Source: Lolium rigidum
Lineage: Eukaryota > Streptophyta > Magnoliopsida > Poales > Poaceae
NCBI RefSeq assembly: GCF_022539505.1
Contig: NC_061512.1
Coordinates: 250,062,510-250,126,509 of the forward strand
Reading direction: 5' to 3'
Length of the DNA stretch: 64,000 nucleotides
Below are positions 1 through 11,537 of this stretch, one piece after another. Position 1 is the stretch's first letter. Each line of letters starts with the position of its first letter. The notes under the pieces were generated by a model. The model made no database searches. It worked only from the letters and a program-made list of their open reading frames with translations, and was not told the origin of the DNA. The position numbers and the translations under genes are program-made.

Positions 1-346
1 CCGGGATCCGGCTTATATAGGCGCACGGATCTAGGGTTTACATGGAGAGTCCTAGCCGAATTACAGATTGCCTAACTACGGTACAATGGCTTGTCGTGTA
101 CGTCAAGGATCCGCCTCCCATCTACGTCGTACTGGATCCGGGTTCCTCATGGGCCTCCCCGGATCCGGCTTCCTCCGAAGGTCGGTTAGGATCCGGCTTA
201 CTGATCCTGGGCTGGACTTCATCCTTCATGATCAACAGCAACTGGGCCGCCCGATGGGCCACATGCCACATCACCGTCTATGGGCCACCCGGGCTTGCCG
301 GATCTAGGCACTGTCGATGGTACACCCATGAAGTATACCCACAACA
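1..346 (-). mobile_element. 3' LTR (partial) of a minus-strand Tat-type Gypsy element
   Basis: On the minus strand an LTR begins at 346 with TGTTGTGGGTATAC and runs off the left edge. It is preceded, in minus-strand sense, by a purine-rich tract (CTCTGGGGGCTAC, 347-359), the usual polypurine primer next to a 3' LTR. The neighbouring plus-strand gene at 1106 is of the kind found antisense near the 3' LTR of Tat-lineage Gypsy elements, which fits this orientation. The other LTR, gag and pol would lie to the right across the gap at 4140. The family name is not recognised. Confidence 0.7.
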
Positions 347-767
347 GTAGCCCCCAGAGTTCTCCGAGATTCACCTATTGTTTCCGCCTTGCTAAAACCT
401 TATAGCTTCCGTCAATCTTGGTAACATGGGAAACTTGAAGAACTCCAACTTCATATTTTCTTCCTTTCCAACTCGTAGTCGGAAAATACCTTCATCCCGC
501 GGGACTTCATCCATCGACGTCATTTTACAACGCATCTCCGGATTACTTCCCAGCAGAGACATCGGTCAACAATTTCAAATTCTTACCCGGAACCTCGAAA
601 AGTTCTAACGGTTCCGCCAATCTTGGCGCCATTTTCGGGCGATCTGAGCGGTAACTTATCCTTAGCCATTTTTACCGTTAGGGTTTATGACACGTGTCGA
701 TCATCCAACGGCGCGACGCTTGCGTTCCGACCACAGGATGCGGAGCACGAATCTCCTCCCCTCAGCC

Positions 768-775
768 TATAAATA
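768..775 (+). promoter_or_regulatory. TATA box of the antisense gene
   Basis: TATAAATA lies about 340 bases upstream of the ATG at 1106, followed by a pyrimidine-rich leader. A 5' UTR intron looks likely: a GTAAGC donor at 998 and a TTTTGTAG acceptor that ends at 1105, directly before the ATG. So the antisense gene appears to have its own promoter inside the retrotransposon rather than relying on the LTR. This is inferred from sequence only. Confidence 0.55.
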
Positions 776-1105
776 TTCGTTGTTCACCCCGTTAACCCCA
801 TTCGCCCCCCCTTTTCACCTCTCTGCAAAGCGCCGCCTCCGAGCTCTTCCTCCGTCACACCGGAGTCACCGGAATTCGCCGGAGTTTCGCTGGAGCGGTA
901 TCGCCACCGCAGACTATTCTTCGTGTTCTTAAGTCCGGCGAGCCACCGCAGCAAAACCTCGCCGCCGGCAACCTCAAACACCGCGGAAGCCATTCCGGTA
1001 AGCACTCAAGCTTTTCCTTCTCGCTGTAGTTGGTAGGGATGAACTGGGTATTTGTCACATTGGATCCGGCTAAGTATCAGTCTCCTTCGCTCATTGATTT
1101 TGTAG

Positions 1106-4100
1106 ATGTCTTCGTCGACTCCGCCTCCCTCCACCGAGCCGATCGCGGCAACACCAATTTCCTCCGCCCCTCCACCATTCATCCCAGTGCAGCTGGAGCC
1201 CTCAAAGGATTCCGGCAAAAGCATTGAAGGGACGTCTGCCAACCCGGAAGACACCGCGGGGGCAACGCAAATGGAGAAGGCTGCTACCAAGAAATCAAAG
1301 GCTCGGAAACGAGATGACAAAGCCAAAGGAAAGTGGTGGCCCTGCTTCACCACGGAGATCGAGCTCCGCAACCTCGGAGCGGAGGGTTTCATAAAACCTG
1401 GATCCCGGCGGAGGGTCTCCGGCGAACTGAATCCCGCTCCCGAAGCCGGAGAATGGGTGGTGACCAAGGCACTTATCGAGCGCGGATTCTCATTTCCGCC
1501 CAGCGATTTCTTCTCCGAAATCCTGAAGACGTACGAGCTCCAGCCTCATCATATTGCTCCGAACAACATCTTGGCCATCAGCAACCACGTAGCGTTGTGT
1601 GAAGGCCACCTCTGGATAACCCCGGATCTTCCCCTCTTCCAGTATTACTTCTCCGTGAAAAAGGAGAAAGTTTCTCAGACTTCTACGCTGGCCACCTGCG
1701 GCGGCGTCACCTTCAAGCTCCGCCCTGGGCGCACGTACCCGCATACAGATCGACATGAATCTGTGCGGTACTGGTCCGGTAACTTCTTCTACCTGAAGGA
1801 CGTGTCGGATCCAGCATCTTCAAAGGTGCTGCCTGACTTCAAGGACAGCCCCCCCCCCACCGAGACTCCGGCCTGGACTCAATGTCCTCATCTCTCCGAG
1901 TCACCTCAACTGACTCGGGCGGTTAGGCGGATCCACAAGCTTATGGACGAGGGCTTGTCGGGGAAGGACCTAACCATGTCCTGGTTTACTAAGCGGATCC
2001 ATCCTCTACAACATCGAGACCGCCTGCTATTTCAGTACACGGGGCGCGAATACAATATGCGCGCCTCAAAGGACAACCTCTCCGCCGACGCCTTGGACAA
2101 GCGCCTCCGAGTGCTGATCAAGATTCTGCGCGAGCTGAAGATCCATGTGTGCAATATGGATATTCACACCAATGGCTCCGGGACCGCGGTAAGTGTATAT
2201 GACTCAACTACTAATTCTTTTTAAGTTTTTGGTGAATTCGTCTGAGCGTTTACTGGGTAACCTTAGCTCGAGGCCCTTGAAGAGAAAGACCTCGGAACTC
2301 TCCTCCGAGTACCTCAAACGGGCAACACCGACCCGGAGGCCGCGTCCGAGGCGGAGGCTCCCGAGGCTCCGGGTCCCTCTAAAAGGAAAAGGACTTCTTC
2401 CTCCGGCCCTGCTGCCAAACACGCCCGCGAAGTGCTTAGCACCGCGGCTACCCGGAAGGCAGAGGCAGAAAAGAAACGCCTCAATCTTATTGACACTAGT
2501 AATCGAGCTCAGCCCAACATCCAGCAATTTTTTATACCAACTGGGTAAGCGTCTGGTTTCCGTCATAAGATCTTGTTGCTGCTGTGAATCAACATACACT
2601 AACTGTTATGCCTTTTTTATATTTGCAGCAAAAGCTCCGGAAGCCAGGCCCCCAAGATCGCCAAGAAAAGAGTGAAGCCCTCTCCGGCTTCTGTGCCCGT
2701 CACACCGGAAGTGGAGGTTCCGCCCAAGGCCTCCTCAACCGCCAAGCCGGATCCCAAGAATGTCATCAACCTTGATGATCTTCCGGAGGATCCAACTGCC
2801 GAATCCGGCAAAGGCGATTCCGGCAAGGGCGCGTCCTCGCCTGCATCTCCGCCTGAGCAGCCCACTGTTACCTCAACTGAAGCTCCGGCTGACAAAGTTG
2901 AGAGAAAACTAACCTTGAGCGGCGCCACTGGCACGCCCCAGACTCACCCTCACTTCTTTCCGATTCTGCAAAAGGTCCCCCTCTCACAGCGCCACGCGGA
3001 GATCTCCGCCATGATGGACCAAGTGTTGGGGCCTGCGAACACGGAAGAGCAGGAGCTGACCGAACTTGAAAGCGGTATCAAGGTTTTCTTTGCCAAGCAC
3101 AAGAATGTGCGTCAGGTAACACCAGCCCCCAGGCATTGGTTAATGCATTTTTCCGAGTAACATGTATGAGCCAATGTATTGAACTGTAAATTGTAGTGGA
3201 ACATCAAAATTTTCACATGCTAAAGATTTTAACTTCCGTCCAGCCCCCATAAGTTTGAATTTCCGTCTAATCCTTGAACTGCTTTCACAGAACACGCGGA
3301 AGCTGTACGAGGACTTGCGCACCCATGTGCTGGAGCAGAAGAAAGAAATTGAACTGCTTCAAACCAGGGACGCGGAAAGTCAGAAGGCCATCGCGCTGCT
3401 GGAGACCCGCCTCAAGGGTTATGAAGGTAATAACTCCGACTGAGCCCCCAGGATCGTCGATGTAACTATATTATCTGAAATAACTGTGTTGTTGTATTTC
3501 CGAGTTCCAGAAGAAATTGCCAAGCGCCCCTCCATCGACACCCTTTCCGCCAAGGTCGAGGTTCTTGAGGCGGAAAATGAATCCCTCAAGAATTTCCTGA
3601 AGGAATCCTCCGATGAGGAAACCAAGAAGAGGAAAGAACTCCTAGAGAAACATGCCCAAGAAGTATCAGATCTTGTTGAAAAACTCAAGAAGACCCATCA
3701 GAGGATCCAGACCTTGGCGTCCAAGAACAAGAGTTACGAGGCGGAGGCAGAGGCTATTGACAAGATGATCTTCCGTAAGGACCTCTTTTTATTTCTTTTT
3801 GACTCCGCCTTCCTCAGACTTTTGCTTCTGTTCGCGGAAAAAACTGATCATATTTTTCGCAGCGAGCCTTGGTTTTGAGTGGACAAAGGATGCGACCCTC
3901 AAAAGGACTGAAGCGTATGAAGAGGCGCAGAGTTCCATTGATAACCTCTTCGAGGCATGTCGTGGGGTCGCCAAATCGCTGTCCCTGAAGAGAGCCGGAA
4001 CCGCGGTGATTGACACCATGACCAAGCTGATCAAGCAGGTGCCGGAACTCATCAAGGATTGGCAGGAGTCTTCCGCCCGCGGAGTCGCTTCCCTCGTGTT

Positions 4101-4139
4101 GGCGACGTGCAAAGCGCACTTCCCAACCATGAGCTTTGC
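1106..4139 (+). CDS. Tat-element antisense gene (putative gypsy-type transposon protein), partial, six exons visible
   Basis: Exons by GT-AG rule and frame: 1106-2188, 2267-2544, 2629-3115, 3291-3426, 3511-3774, and 3863 into the gap; all join in one open frame. Exon 1 holds the conserved globular part (around residues 70-350: motifs YELQPHH, SGNFFYLKD, RIHPLQHR), similar to the plant family called putative gypsy-type transposon domain. Exons 2-3 are acidic, Ser/Pro-rich with a basic patch KRKR; exons 4-6 are coiled-coil-like with many Glu and Lys. The same architecture occurs at 49414-53773 on the minus strand. Function is unknown. In Tat elements such ORFs lie antisense between pol and the 3' LTR. 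The frame looks undamaged, and the 3' end is lost in the scaffold gap. Confidence 0.7.
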
Positions 4140-4239
4140 NNNNNNNNNNNNNNNNNNNNNNNNNNNNNNNNNNNNNNNNNNNNNNNNNNNNNNNNNNNNN
4201 NNNNNNNNNNNNNNNNNNNNNNNNNNNNNNNNNNNNNNN
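4140..4239. other. Scaffold gap of 100 N
   Basis: Exactly 100 N, a conventional placeholder for a gap of unknown size. It truncates the antisense gene on its left and an LTR-like segment on its right, so continuity between 4139 and 4240 cannot be assumed. Confidence 0.99.
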
Positions 4240-4985
4240 GAAAATGATTCGGAAGGTTCTATGGAAGGTTCTAGAAGGTTCTAGAAAAGTCCGAAAGAAA
4301 CCGCTAAGGAAGGAGGAGTCCCGGAGGGACTCCACCTCCCATGGCCGGCCAACCCAAAGGGGAGGAGTCCCAAGTGGACTCCCCAAGGGGGGCCGGCCAC
4401 CCCCTCACATGGAAGGGGGGAATCCCACCTCAAGTGGGATTCCCACCTTGGGTAGGTTTCCCTATCACATGGAAGGTTTTGGGTTCGGGTCTTATTCGGA
4501 GACTTGTAGTCCAACACTTGGGGCTTCCACCTATATAATGAGGAGCCAAGGGAGGGGCCGGCCACCCAAACAACCACCAAGGTGGCCGCACCCCTTGAGG
4601 CCGGCGCCCTCTCCCAAACCCTAGCGGCTCTCTCTCCTCCACCACATCCCGCACGCTTAGCGAAGCTCCGCCGGATTTCTCCACCACCACCGACACCACG
4701 CCGTCGTGCTCGTCGGATTCAAGAGGAGCTACTACTTCCGCTGCCCGCTGGAACGGGGAGGTGGACGTCGTCTTCATCAACAACCGAACGTGTGACCGAG
4801 TACGGAGGTGCTGCCCGTTCGTGGCACCGTGATCAAGATCTTCTACGCGCTTTTGCAAGTGGCAAGTGATCGTCTACCGCAGCAACAAGAGCCTCATCTT
4901 GTAGGCTTTGGAATCTCTTCAAGGGTAAGACTCGATAATCCCCTCGTTGCTACCGTCTTCTAGATTGCATCTTGGCTTGGATTAC
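4240..4985 (+). repeat. GC-rich LTR-like or promoter-like segment
   Basis: No convincing coding frame. It starts with a repeated GGTTCTA motif, continues with imperfect repeats of GGAGTCCC and GGGATTCCCACC, a TATA motif (CTATATAATG, 4531-4540), and a leader with AAACCCTAG, ending in a pyrimidine-rich stretch. This order (TATA followed by a CCTAG-containing leader) resembles an LTR U3-R region. The left end is in the gap and no LTR terminus was found, so the element type is unresolved. Confidence 0.35.
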
Positions 4986-7265
4986 GCAACTTTCATTAGT
5001 TTTGAGTTTTTCCATTTGAGCAAGTCCTGGTGCCATCTTTAAATTCGTCTTTACTGGACCGTTCGTTTTTGACAGATTCTGCCTTTTATTTCGCATTGCC
5101 TCTTTTGCTATGTTGGATTCATTTCTTTGATCCATTAATGTCCAGTAGCTTTATGCAATGTCCGAAGTGTAAAGAATGTTTGTGTCACCTCCGAATGTGT
5201 GAATTATTAATTGTGCACTAACCCTCTAATGAGTTTGCTTGAAGTTTGGTGTGAAGGAAGTTTTCAAGGGTCAAGAGAGGAGTATGATATACTATGATCA
5301 AGAGGAGTGAAAGCTCTAAGCTTGGGGATGCCCCGTGGTTCACCCCTGCATATTTTAAGAAGACTCAAGCGTCTAAGCTTGGGGATGTCCAAGGCATCCC
5401 CTTCTTCATCGACAACATCATCAGGTTCCTCCCCTGAAACTATATTTTTATTCAATTACATCTTGTGTTCTTTACTTGGAGCGTCGGTTTGTTTTTGTTT
5501 TTGTTTTTGTTTGAATAAAATGGATCCTAGCATTCACTTTGTGGGAGAGAGACACGCTCCGTTGTTGCATATGGACAAATATGTCCTTAGGCTTTACTCA
5601 TAATGTTCAAGGCGAAGTTTCTTCTTCGTTAAATTGTTATACGGTTGGAATTGGAAAATGCTACATGTAGTAATTCTAAAATGTCTTGGATAATGTGATA
5701 CTTGGCAATTGTTGTGCTCATGTTTAAGCTCTTGCATCATATGCTTTGCACCTATTAATGAAGAAATACATAGAACTTGCTAAAATTTGATTTGCATATT
5801 TGGTCTCTCTAAGGTCTAGATAATATCTAGTATTGAGTTTTGAACAACAACGAAGACGGTGTAGAGTCTTATAATGTTTACAATATGTCTTTTATGTGAG
5901 TTTTGCTGCACCGGTTCATCCTTGAGTTTGCTTCAAATAACCTTGCTAGCCTAAACCTTGTATCGAGAGGGAATACTTCTCATGCATCCAAAATCCTTGA
6001 GCCAACCACTATGTCATTCGTGTCCACCATACCTACCTACTACATGGTATTTCTCCGCCATTCCAAAGTAAATTGCTTGAGTGCTACCTTTAAAATTCCA
6101 TCATTCACCTTTGCAATATATAGCTCATGGGACAAAATAGCCTTAAAAACTATCGTAGTATTGAATATGTACTTATGCACTTTATATTTTATTAAGTTGC
6201 TTGTTGTGCGATAACCATGCTTCTGGGGAACGCCATCAACTATTGTTGAATATCATGTGAGTTGCTATGCATGTCCGTCTTGTCTGAAGGATCTATCACC
6301 TTAGTGGTTGGAGCATGCAAAATTGTTAGAGAAGAACATTGGGCCGCTAACTAAAGCCATGAATCATGGTTGAAGTTTCAGTTTTGGACATATATCCTCA
6401 ATCTCATATGAGAATAATAATTGTTGCTACATGATTATGCATTTAAGAGGAGTCCATTATCTCGTTGTCCATGTTGTCCCGGTATGGATGTCTAAGTTGA
6501 GAATAATCAAAAGCGAGAAATCCAAAATGCGAGCATTCTCCTTAGACCTTTGTACAGAGCGGCATGGAGGTACCCCTTTGTGACACTTGGTTGAAACATG
6601 GCATGCAAAGATCCGGTAGTCCAAGCTAAGTAGGACGAGGTGCGGGCACTATTAGTATACTATGCATGAGGCTTGCAACTTGTAAGATATAATTTACATA
6701 ACTCATATGCTTTATTACTACCGTTGACAAAATTGTTTCATGTTTTCAAAATAAAAGCTCTAGCACAAATACAACAATCGATGCTTTCCTCTTTGAAGGA
6801 CCATTCTTTTACTTTTATTGTTGAGTCGGCTTACCTATCTCCCTCCACCTTAAGAAGCAAACACTTGTGTGAACTGTGCATTGATTCCTACATACTTGCA
6901 TATTGCACTTGTTATATTACTTTATATTGACAATATCCATGAGATATACATGTTATAAGTTGAAAGCAACCGCTGAAACTTAATCTTCCTTTGTGTTGCT
7001 TCAACACCTTTACTTTGATTTATTGCTTTATGAGTTAACTCTTATGCAAGACTTATTGATGCTTGTCTTGAAGTACTATTCATGAAAAGTCTTTGCTTTA
7101 TGATTCGAGTTGTTTACTCATGTCATTACCATTGTTTTGATCGCTGCATTCATTACATATGTTTACAAATAGTATGATCAAGATTATGATGGCATGTCAC
7201 TTCGTAAATTATCCTTGTTATCGTTTTACTCGCTCGGGACGAGCGAGAACTAAGCTTAGGGATGC
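4986..7265 (+). repeat. 3' noncoding region of an Athila-like Gypsy element, with polypurine tract
   Basis: This 2.3-kb AT-rich stretch has no convincing gene. It carries the phrase CTAAGCTTGGGGATG twice (near 5315 and 5370) and a related copy directly before the LTR at 7250-7265. Parts (near 5940-6130) can be aligned by eye with the 3' noncoding part of the complete Athila-like element (near 29780-29990), for example the shared GAGAGGGAAT and TGTCCACCATA phrases. It is therefore read as internal sequence between pol and the 3' LTR. The upstream coding part is missing. Confidence 0.6.
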
Positions 7266-8848
7266 TGATACGTCTCCAACGTATCGATAATTTCTTATGT
7301 TCCATGCTACTTTATTGATGATACCTACATGTTTTATGCACATTATATGTCGTATTTACGCATTTTCCGGAACTAACCTATTAACAAGATGCCGAAGAGT
7401 CGATTCTTTGTTTCTGCTGTTTTTGGTTTCAGAAATCCTAGTAAGGAAATATTCTCGGAATTGGACGAAATCACCGCCCAGGGTCCTATTTTTGCACGAA
7501 GCTTCCAGAAGACCGAAGGGATAAGGAAGTGGGGCGACGAGGCGCCGCCACCATAGGGCCGCGCGGCCAGAGGGGGGCCCGCGCCGCCCTATGGTGTGGG
7601 CCCCTCGTCGGCCCCCGACTTTGCCCTTCCGCCTACAAATAGCCTCCGTCGCGAAAACCCCAATACCGAGAGCCACGATACGGAAAACCTTCCGCAGACG
7701 CCGCCGCCGCGAATCCCATCTCGGGGGATTCGAGAGATCGCCTCCGGCACCCTCGCCGGGAGGGGATTCATCTCCCGGAGGACTCTTCATCGCCATGATC
7801 GCCTCCGGAGTGATGAGTGAGTAGTTCACCCCCGGACTATGGGTCCATAGCAGTAGCTAGATGGTCGTATTCTCCTTGTTGTGCTTCATTGTTGGATCTT
7901 GTGAGCTGCCTAACATGATCAAGATCATCTATATGTAATTCTATATGTTGTGTTTGTCGGGATCCGATGGATAGAGAATACTATGTTATGGTGATTATCA
8001 ATCTATTGTTTATGTGTTGTTTATGATCTTGCATGCTCTCCGTTATTAGTGAGGCTCGGCCAAGTTTGTACTCTTAACTCCAAGAGGGAGTATTTATGCT
8101 CGATAGTGGGTTCATGCCTTCATTGACACCTGGGACGATGATGGAAAGTTCTAAGGTTGTGATGTCTTGTTGCCACTAGGGATAAAACATTGATTCTATG
8201 TCTAAGGATGTAGTTGTCGATTACATTACGCACCATACTTAATGCAATTGTCTCGTTGCTTAGCAACTTAATACCGAATGGGGTTCGGATGATAACCTCG
8301 AAGGTGGACTTTTTAGGCATAGATGCGGTTGGATGGCGGTCTATGTACTTTGTCGTAATGCCCAATTAAATCTCACTATATTTATCATATCATGTACATG
8401 CATTGTTATGCCTTTCTCTATTTGTCAATTGCCCGACTGTAATTTGTTCACCCAACATGCTTTTATCTTATGGGAGAGACACCTCTAGTGAACTGTGGAC
8501 CCCGGTCCTATTCTTTACATAGCATACAATCTATCGCAATTGTGTTTTATTATTTTCTTGCAAACACTCGATACGTTTAATCCTTTGTTACAGCAAGCCG
8601 GTGAGATTGACAACCTCAGCTGTTTCGTTGGGGCAAAGTACTTTGGTTTTGTTGTGCAGATTCCACGTTGGCGCCGGAATCCCTGTTGTTGCGCCGCATC
8701 ACATTTCGCCACCAACAACCTTCAACGTGCTTCTTGGCTCCTACTGGTTCGATTAAACCTTGGTTTCTTTCTGAGGGAAAACTTGCTACTGTGCGCATCA
8801 TACCTTCCTCTTGGGGTTCCCAACGAACGTGTGAGTTACACGCCATCA
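7266..8848 (+). mobile_element. 3' LTR of an Athila-like Gypsy element
   Basis: The 1583-base segment starts TGATACGTCTCC after a purine-rich AGCTTAGGGATGC and ends CACGCCATCA, so it has TG...CA ends. The interior has the GC-rich block near 7540-7620 and the TAGTTCACCCCCGG phrase common in Triticeae Gypsy LTRs. It begins with the same TGATACGTC as the Athila-like LTRs at 22312 and 31031 but then differs. Its right edge abuts a Pro-rich ORF (8850) that it seems to have interrupted; the partner LTR and target duplication lie beyond the gap. Confidence 0.7.
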
Positions 8849-9311
8849 GGCACCTCCTCCTCCGCCGCCACAGCCTTATCCCTGGGCGCCTCCTCCACCG
8901 CCGCCACAGCCTTATCCCTGGGCGCCTCAACCGCCGCCACAGCCGCAGCCCTGGGCGCCTCCACCGCCGCCACAGCCGCAGCCACCTCCACCTCCAGCAC
9001 CGGCGGCGCGCCCGGCGTACCCTCCCCCGTCTGGCTACTGGCCGTGGGCGATGCCGGAGCTCATTGTGCTCGACAGCGACGATGAGCAGCACAGCGACGA
9101 TGAGCAGCAGTAGATGTTTAGGGGTTTTTTTTTCATGTTTTAAAGTATGTAAATTATGTTTCATGTTTAAAAAAATGATTCGGGCAAAAAAATGCGTTCT
9201 GCCGATGGAGCCACCCCGATGCAAACGGACGCGCGGTTGATTTCGACCAAAAGGGCCGACGCAAACGGACGCGTGCGGACGCTAAAATGCGTCGCGCCGC
9301 TGGAGATGCCC
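8849..9311 (+). mobile_element. Right half of a PIF/Harbinger-type element
   Basis: The right end reads CGCTGGAGATGCCC (ends 9311) and is followed by TAA (9312-9314), the 3-base target typical of PIF/Harbinger. The reverse complement begins GGGCATCTCCAGCG, matching the ends of the other carriers at 9315, 34303 and 56768. Its left end was cut off by the LTR retrotransposon ending at 8848. It carries the 3' part of a Pro-rich ORF. Confidence 0.6.
8850..9113 (+). pseudogene. Pro/Gln/Trp-rich protein, C-terminal part, carried by a PIF-type element
   Basis: The frame ending at TAG 9111-9113 gives about 87 residues: repeats of PPPPQPYPWAP and PPPPQPQPWAP, then SGYWPWAMPELIVLDSDDEQ and an acidic tail with DDEQ twice. 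The 5' part of the gene is missing because a Gypsy LTR inserted at 8849. The hydrophobic-acidic IVLDSDDE resembles a SUMO-interacting motif, and the end recalls VVDLDSE in the ORF at 16086. The Arg/Trp-rich ORF on the other strand is its shadow. The product is not recognised. Confidence 0.5.
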
Positions 9312-9726
9312 TAAGAGCATCTCCAGTCGCGTTCCCCAAAGCAATTTGGGACGCGCTGAACCAAAAATATGTTCCAGCCGCGTCCCCCAAAGCCCATTTT
9401 TGTCTGGCGCGGCCCGATACGGTGTCCGGTGCCCCGAGCCCGTCCCCGTCCCACAGGGGACGCTCCGGGGACGCCGGACACAACGAAAAGCGAGGCGAGG
9501 AGTGGCGGGGACGACCCGTCAGCGGCACAATAAATTTTAACATAACCGTCGCCTACCTCGTGATGGAATTTATTGGCTTTGCAGCAACGATGCAGTTCTC
9601 GCAGCGATGGTGCAGTTCCCGCAGCGATGGTGCAGTTCCCGCAGAGGCGCAGCAACGCGTCCCGTCGCGCCTAGCTCTGCATTCCGGCGTTAATGAGCGC
9701 CACCGCTCCTCCGCCTCCCTCCGGCC

Positions 9727-9733
9727 TATAAAA
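9727..9733 (+). promoter_or_regulatory. TATA box of the carried B3 gene
   Basis: TATAAAA about 100 bases upstream of the ATG at 9835, followed by a CT-rich leader containing AAACCCTAG twice, a common plant leader motif. The carried gene thus has the parts needed for transcription from inside the transposon. Confidence 0.6.
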
Positions 9734-9834
9734 GGGCCGCCTCTCATGGTCCCTCTCATCGTCCCTCTCATACACAAACCCTAGCGCCTCTCTCCCAAAC
9801 CCTAGCCGCCACCATCTCAACAAGACTCGACGCT

Positions 9835-10326
9835 ATGTCTGGTAGAGGTGGAGGCCGACCTCGCGGCCGTGGTCGTGGTCGTGGCCACGGCAGAGCTGAA
9901 CGCTCGCTGTCGCCTCCCATGTCGTCGTCTTCATCGTCGGAGATGGACGTGGAGCCGGACATGCTGTTCGAGTTCGTCCTCGTCCTCAAGGGCGACCCGC
10001 GCGGCATCCAGAGGCTTCCGGACTCCTTCGCCGAGTACGTCGCCGGCGACGACCGCCCGCGCACGATGCATCTGCGGGAGGCTTCGTGCGGCTACTACCG
10101 GTGGATCGTCGACCCGATCTACGACGCGCGCGGCAAGATGTACCTCAACATCGGCTGTGAGAAGTTCGCGCGCCACCACAGCCTCGAAGCCGGCTTCATC
10201 CTCCTGTTCTCCTACTTCGGCGACAGGGACATGAGCGTCAAGGTCTTCGACGAGACGCGCTGCCGCCGGGACTACCACGGCGACGGGGACTACCACGGCG
10301 ACAACACCGACGAGGAGGACGGCTGA
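9835..10326 (+). CDS. B3-like DNA-binding domain protein inside a transposon
   Basis: 163 residues, single exon. Residues 1-25 are RG-rich (GRGRGRGHGR), 26-38 Ser-rich, then from about 44 a domain that reads like a plant B3 fold: FEFVLVLKGDPRGIQRLP, RTMHLREA, YYRWIVDP, GCEKFARHHSLEAGFILLFS and a closing MSVKVFDETRC. The order of strand, IxLP, GWxKFxxxxxLxxGD-like and final F/V strand is that of B3. The C-terminus is acidic with a repeated YHGDGDYHGD. No stop or frameshift. It is probably a captured host B3 gene maintained in a transposon family; whether it makes protein is unknown. It would be expected in the nucleus. Confidence 0.7.
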   Translation: MSGRGGGRPRGRGRGRGHGRAERSLSPPMSSSSSSEMDVEPDMLFEFVLVLKGDPRGIQRLPDSFAEYVAGDDRPRTMHLREASCGYYRWIVDPIYDARGKMYLNIGCEKFARHHSLEAGFILLFSYFGDRDMSVKVFDETRCRRDYHGDGDYHGDNTDEEDG

Positions 10327-10802
10327 GTGTTGTTTCTTCGCAGCGAATACGTGCACGGAGGTTTCTGGCTGTTCTTCCTCGCAAGAACCAACAGGGGCAC
10401 CGTCACCAGCTGGATTTTCCTGTTTCGGTGACTGGGTGTGCCCTCGAGTGTTCTTTCTTGGCAGCGAACACACGAAACCTGCGATGACCGGCCTAGTTAG
10501 GTTTAGTTTTTTTTTGCAGTATTATATATTTGTGTCCACCACGGTTCCAACTATGTATTAGTTTGTGAAAACCATGTTCCTAACTATGTCTTCGTGTAAA
10601 CCACGTTCCCAATTATGTATTATTTTGTGAAAATTGAAATAAAAATGCCAAAAAAATATTTTAAATGTTTGGGGAGACGTTTGGGGGACGCGGCTGGGGA
10701 GCGACGTCCCCCAAACGCGGCACGAACAAAACACGTCTCCCAAACGCTCAATCTAGCGCGATTTAAGGGACGCTTTGGGGTACGCGGCTGGAGATGCTCT
10801 AA

Positions 10803-11325
10803 GCGAGCAGCGCGGCGGCGTTCGTTTTTTCTGGGTGTAGAATATGCCGGCAGAAAACAATCATTTTGCGCAGCACAGTCAGCAACGCCACTCGAAATAT
10901 CTAGGTGAAGCGAGGCGTCGCCCAAATCTTTGCTTCCAAAAGAGGGAAAGAAATATGTATCTTGCATCTTGTCGCTTGGCCAGGATGAAGGAGGCCCCGC
11001 CCAGAGAGCGACGTACCAGCTACCGAGTGAGCACCTGCTTCCTCACGCTCACCGGACTCCACTGAGGAGTGACGAGGATTTTGATGTTGAGATCGATCGC
11101 TGAAATATCCCAGGGCTCCAGAGATGGCCCAGGTGGACCTGTCTGGATAAATTAGCCAATACTTGTCCACCTCAAATACGTGCACCAATCAAAGTTGCCT
11201 CGTATAGTGAATTGGTGATCACTCAGGCACCCACCCACATGATATGATGCGACCTATTTCTGGAATTATTCTGCCAGTGGTCAGCGACCATTTTTTCTCC
11301 CGCCCTTTGCGTGTCGTTTTCCGGC
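10803..11325. other. Stretch with no recognised gene
   Basis: Only short overlapping ORFs without recognisable motifs. I see no terminal repeats or tandem repeats. It lies between two PIF-type elements and may be old unique sequence. Confidence 0.5.
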
Positions 11326-11537
11326 TTGGAGCATCTCCCCTCAAATCTAGATAAAGTGAGGTCAATTAATTTGAATCGAATGGTAGTTTTATTTGGGTTG
11401 CTCGGTGCAAAACAGCTTCTCGCCGACGTCTCTAAAAGTGGCCGGAACATTTTGAAGCTCAATTTACTAGCCGACAACCCCACGCGGGCCCAACACATTG
11501 TTCATCCTGTCCACTAGGTGTTCGGAGATTTTTCGCA

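Larger units (their letters stand above)
9315..10799 (+). mobile_element. PIF/Harbinger-type element carrying a B3-domain gene (Pack-type)
   Basis: Left end GAGCATCTCCAGTCGCGT and right end (reverse complement) GAGCATCTCCAGCCGCGT form good terminal inverted repeats that continue with CCCCAAAGC. The flanks are TAA on both sides (9312-9314 and 10800-10802). The element is 1485 bases and has no transposase, so it is non-autonomous. Near each end are sub-repeats around CGTCCCCCAAA (9380-9400, 10700-10745). Inside is one complete gene with a TATA box. Confidence 0.85.

Noticed and set aside
5903..6930. Several 80-100-residue ORFs in the 3' noncoding region of the left Athila-like element
   Set aside because: AT-rich, not conserved in frame in the aligned part of the other element near 29700-30500.
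8616..9224. Arg/Trp-rich minus-strand ORF resembling a basic peptide
   Set aside because: It is the mirror of the Pro-rich plus-strand frame (CCGCCGCCACAGCC repeats); the opposite strand ends in a sensible acidic tail and stop.
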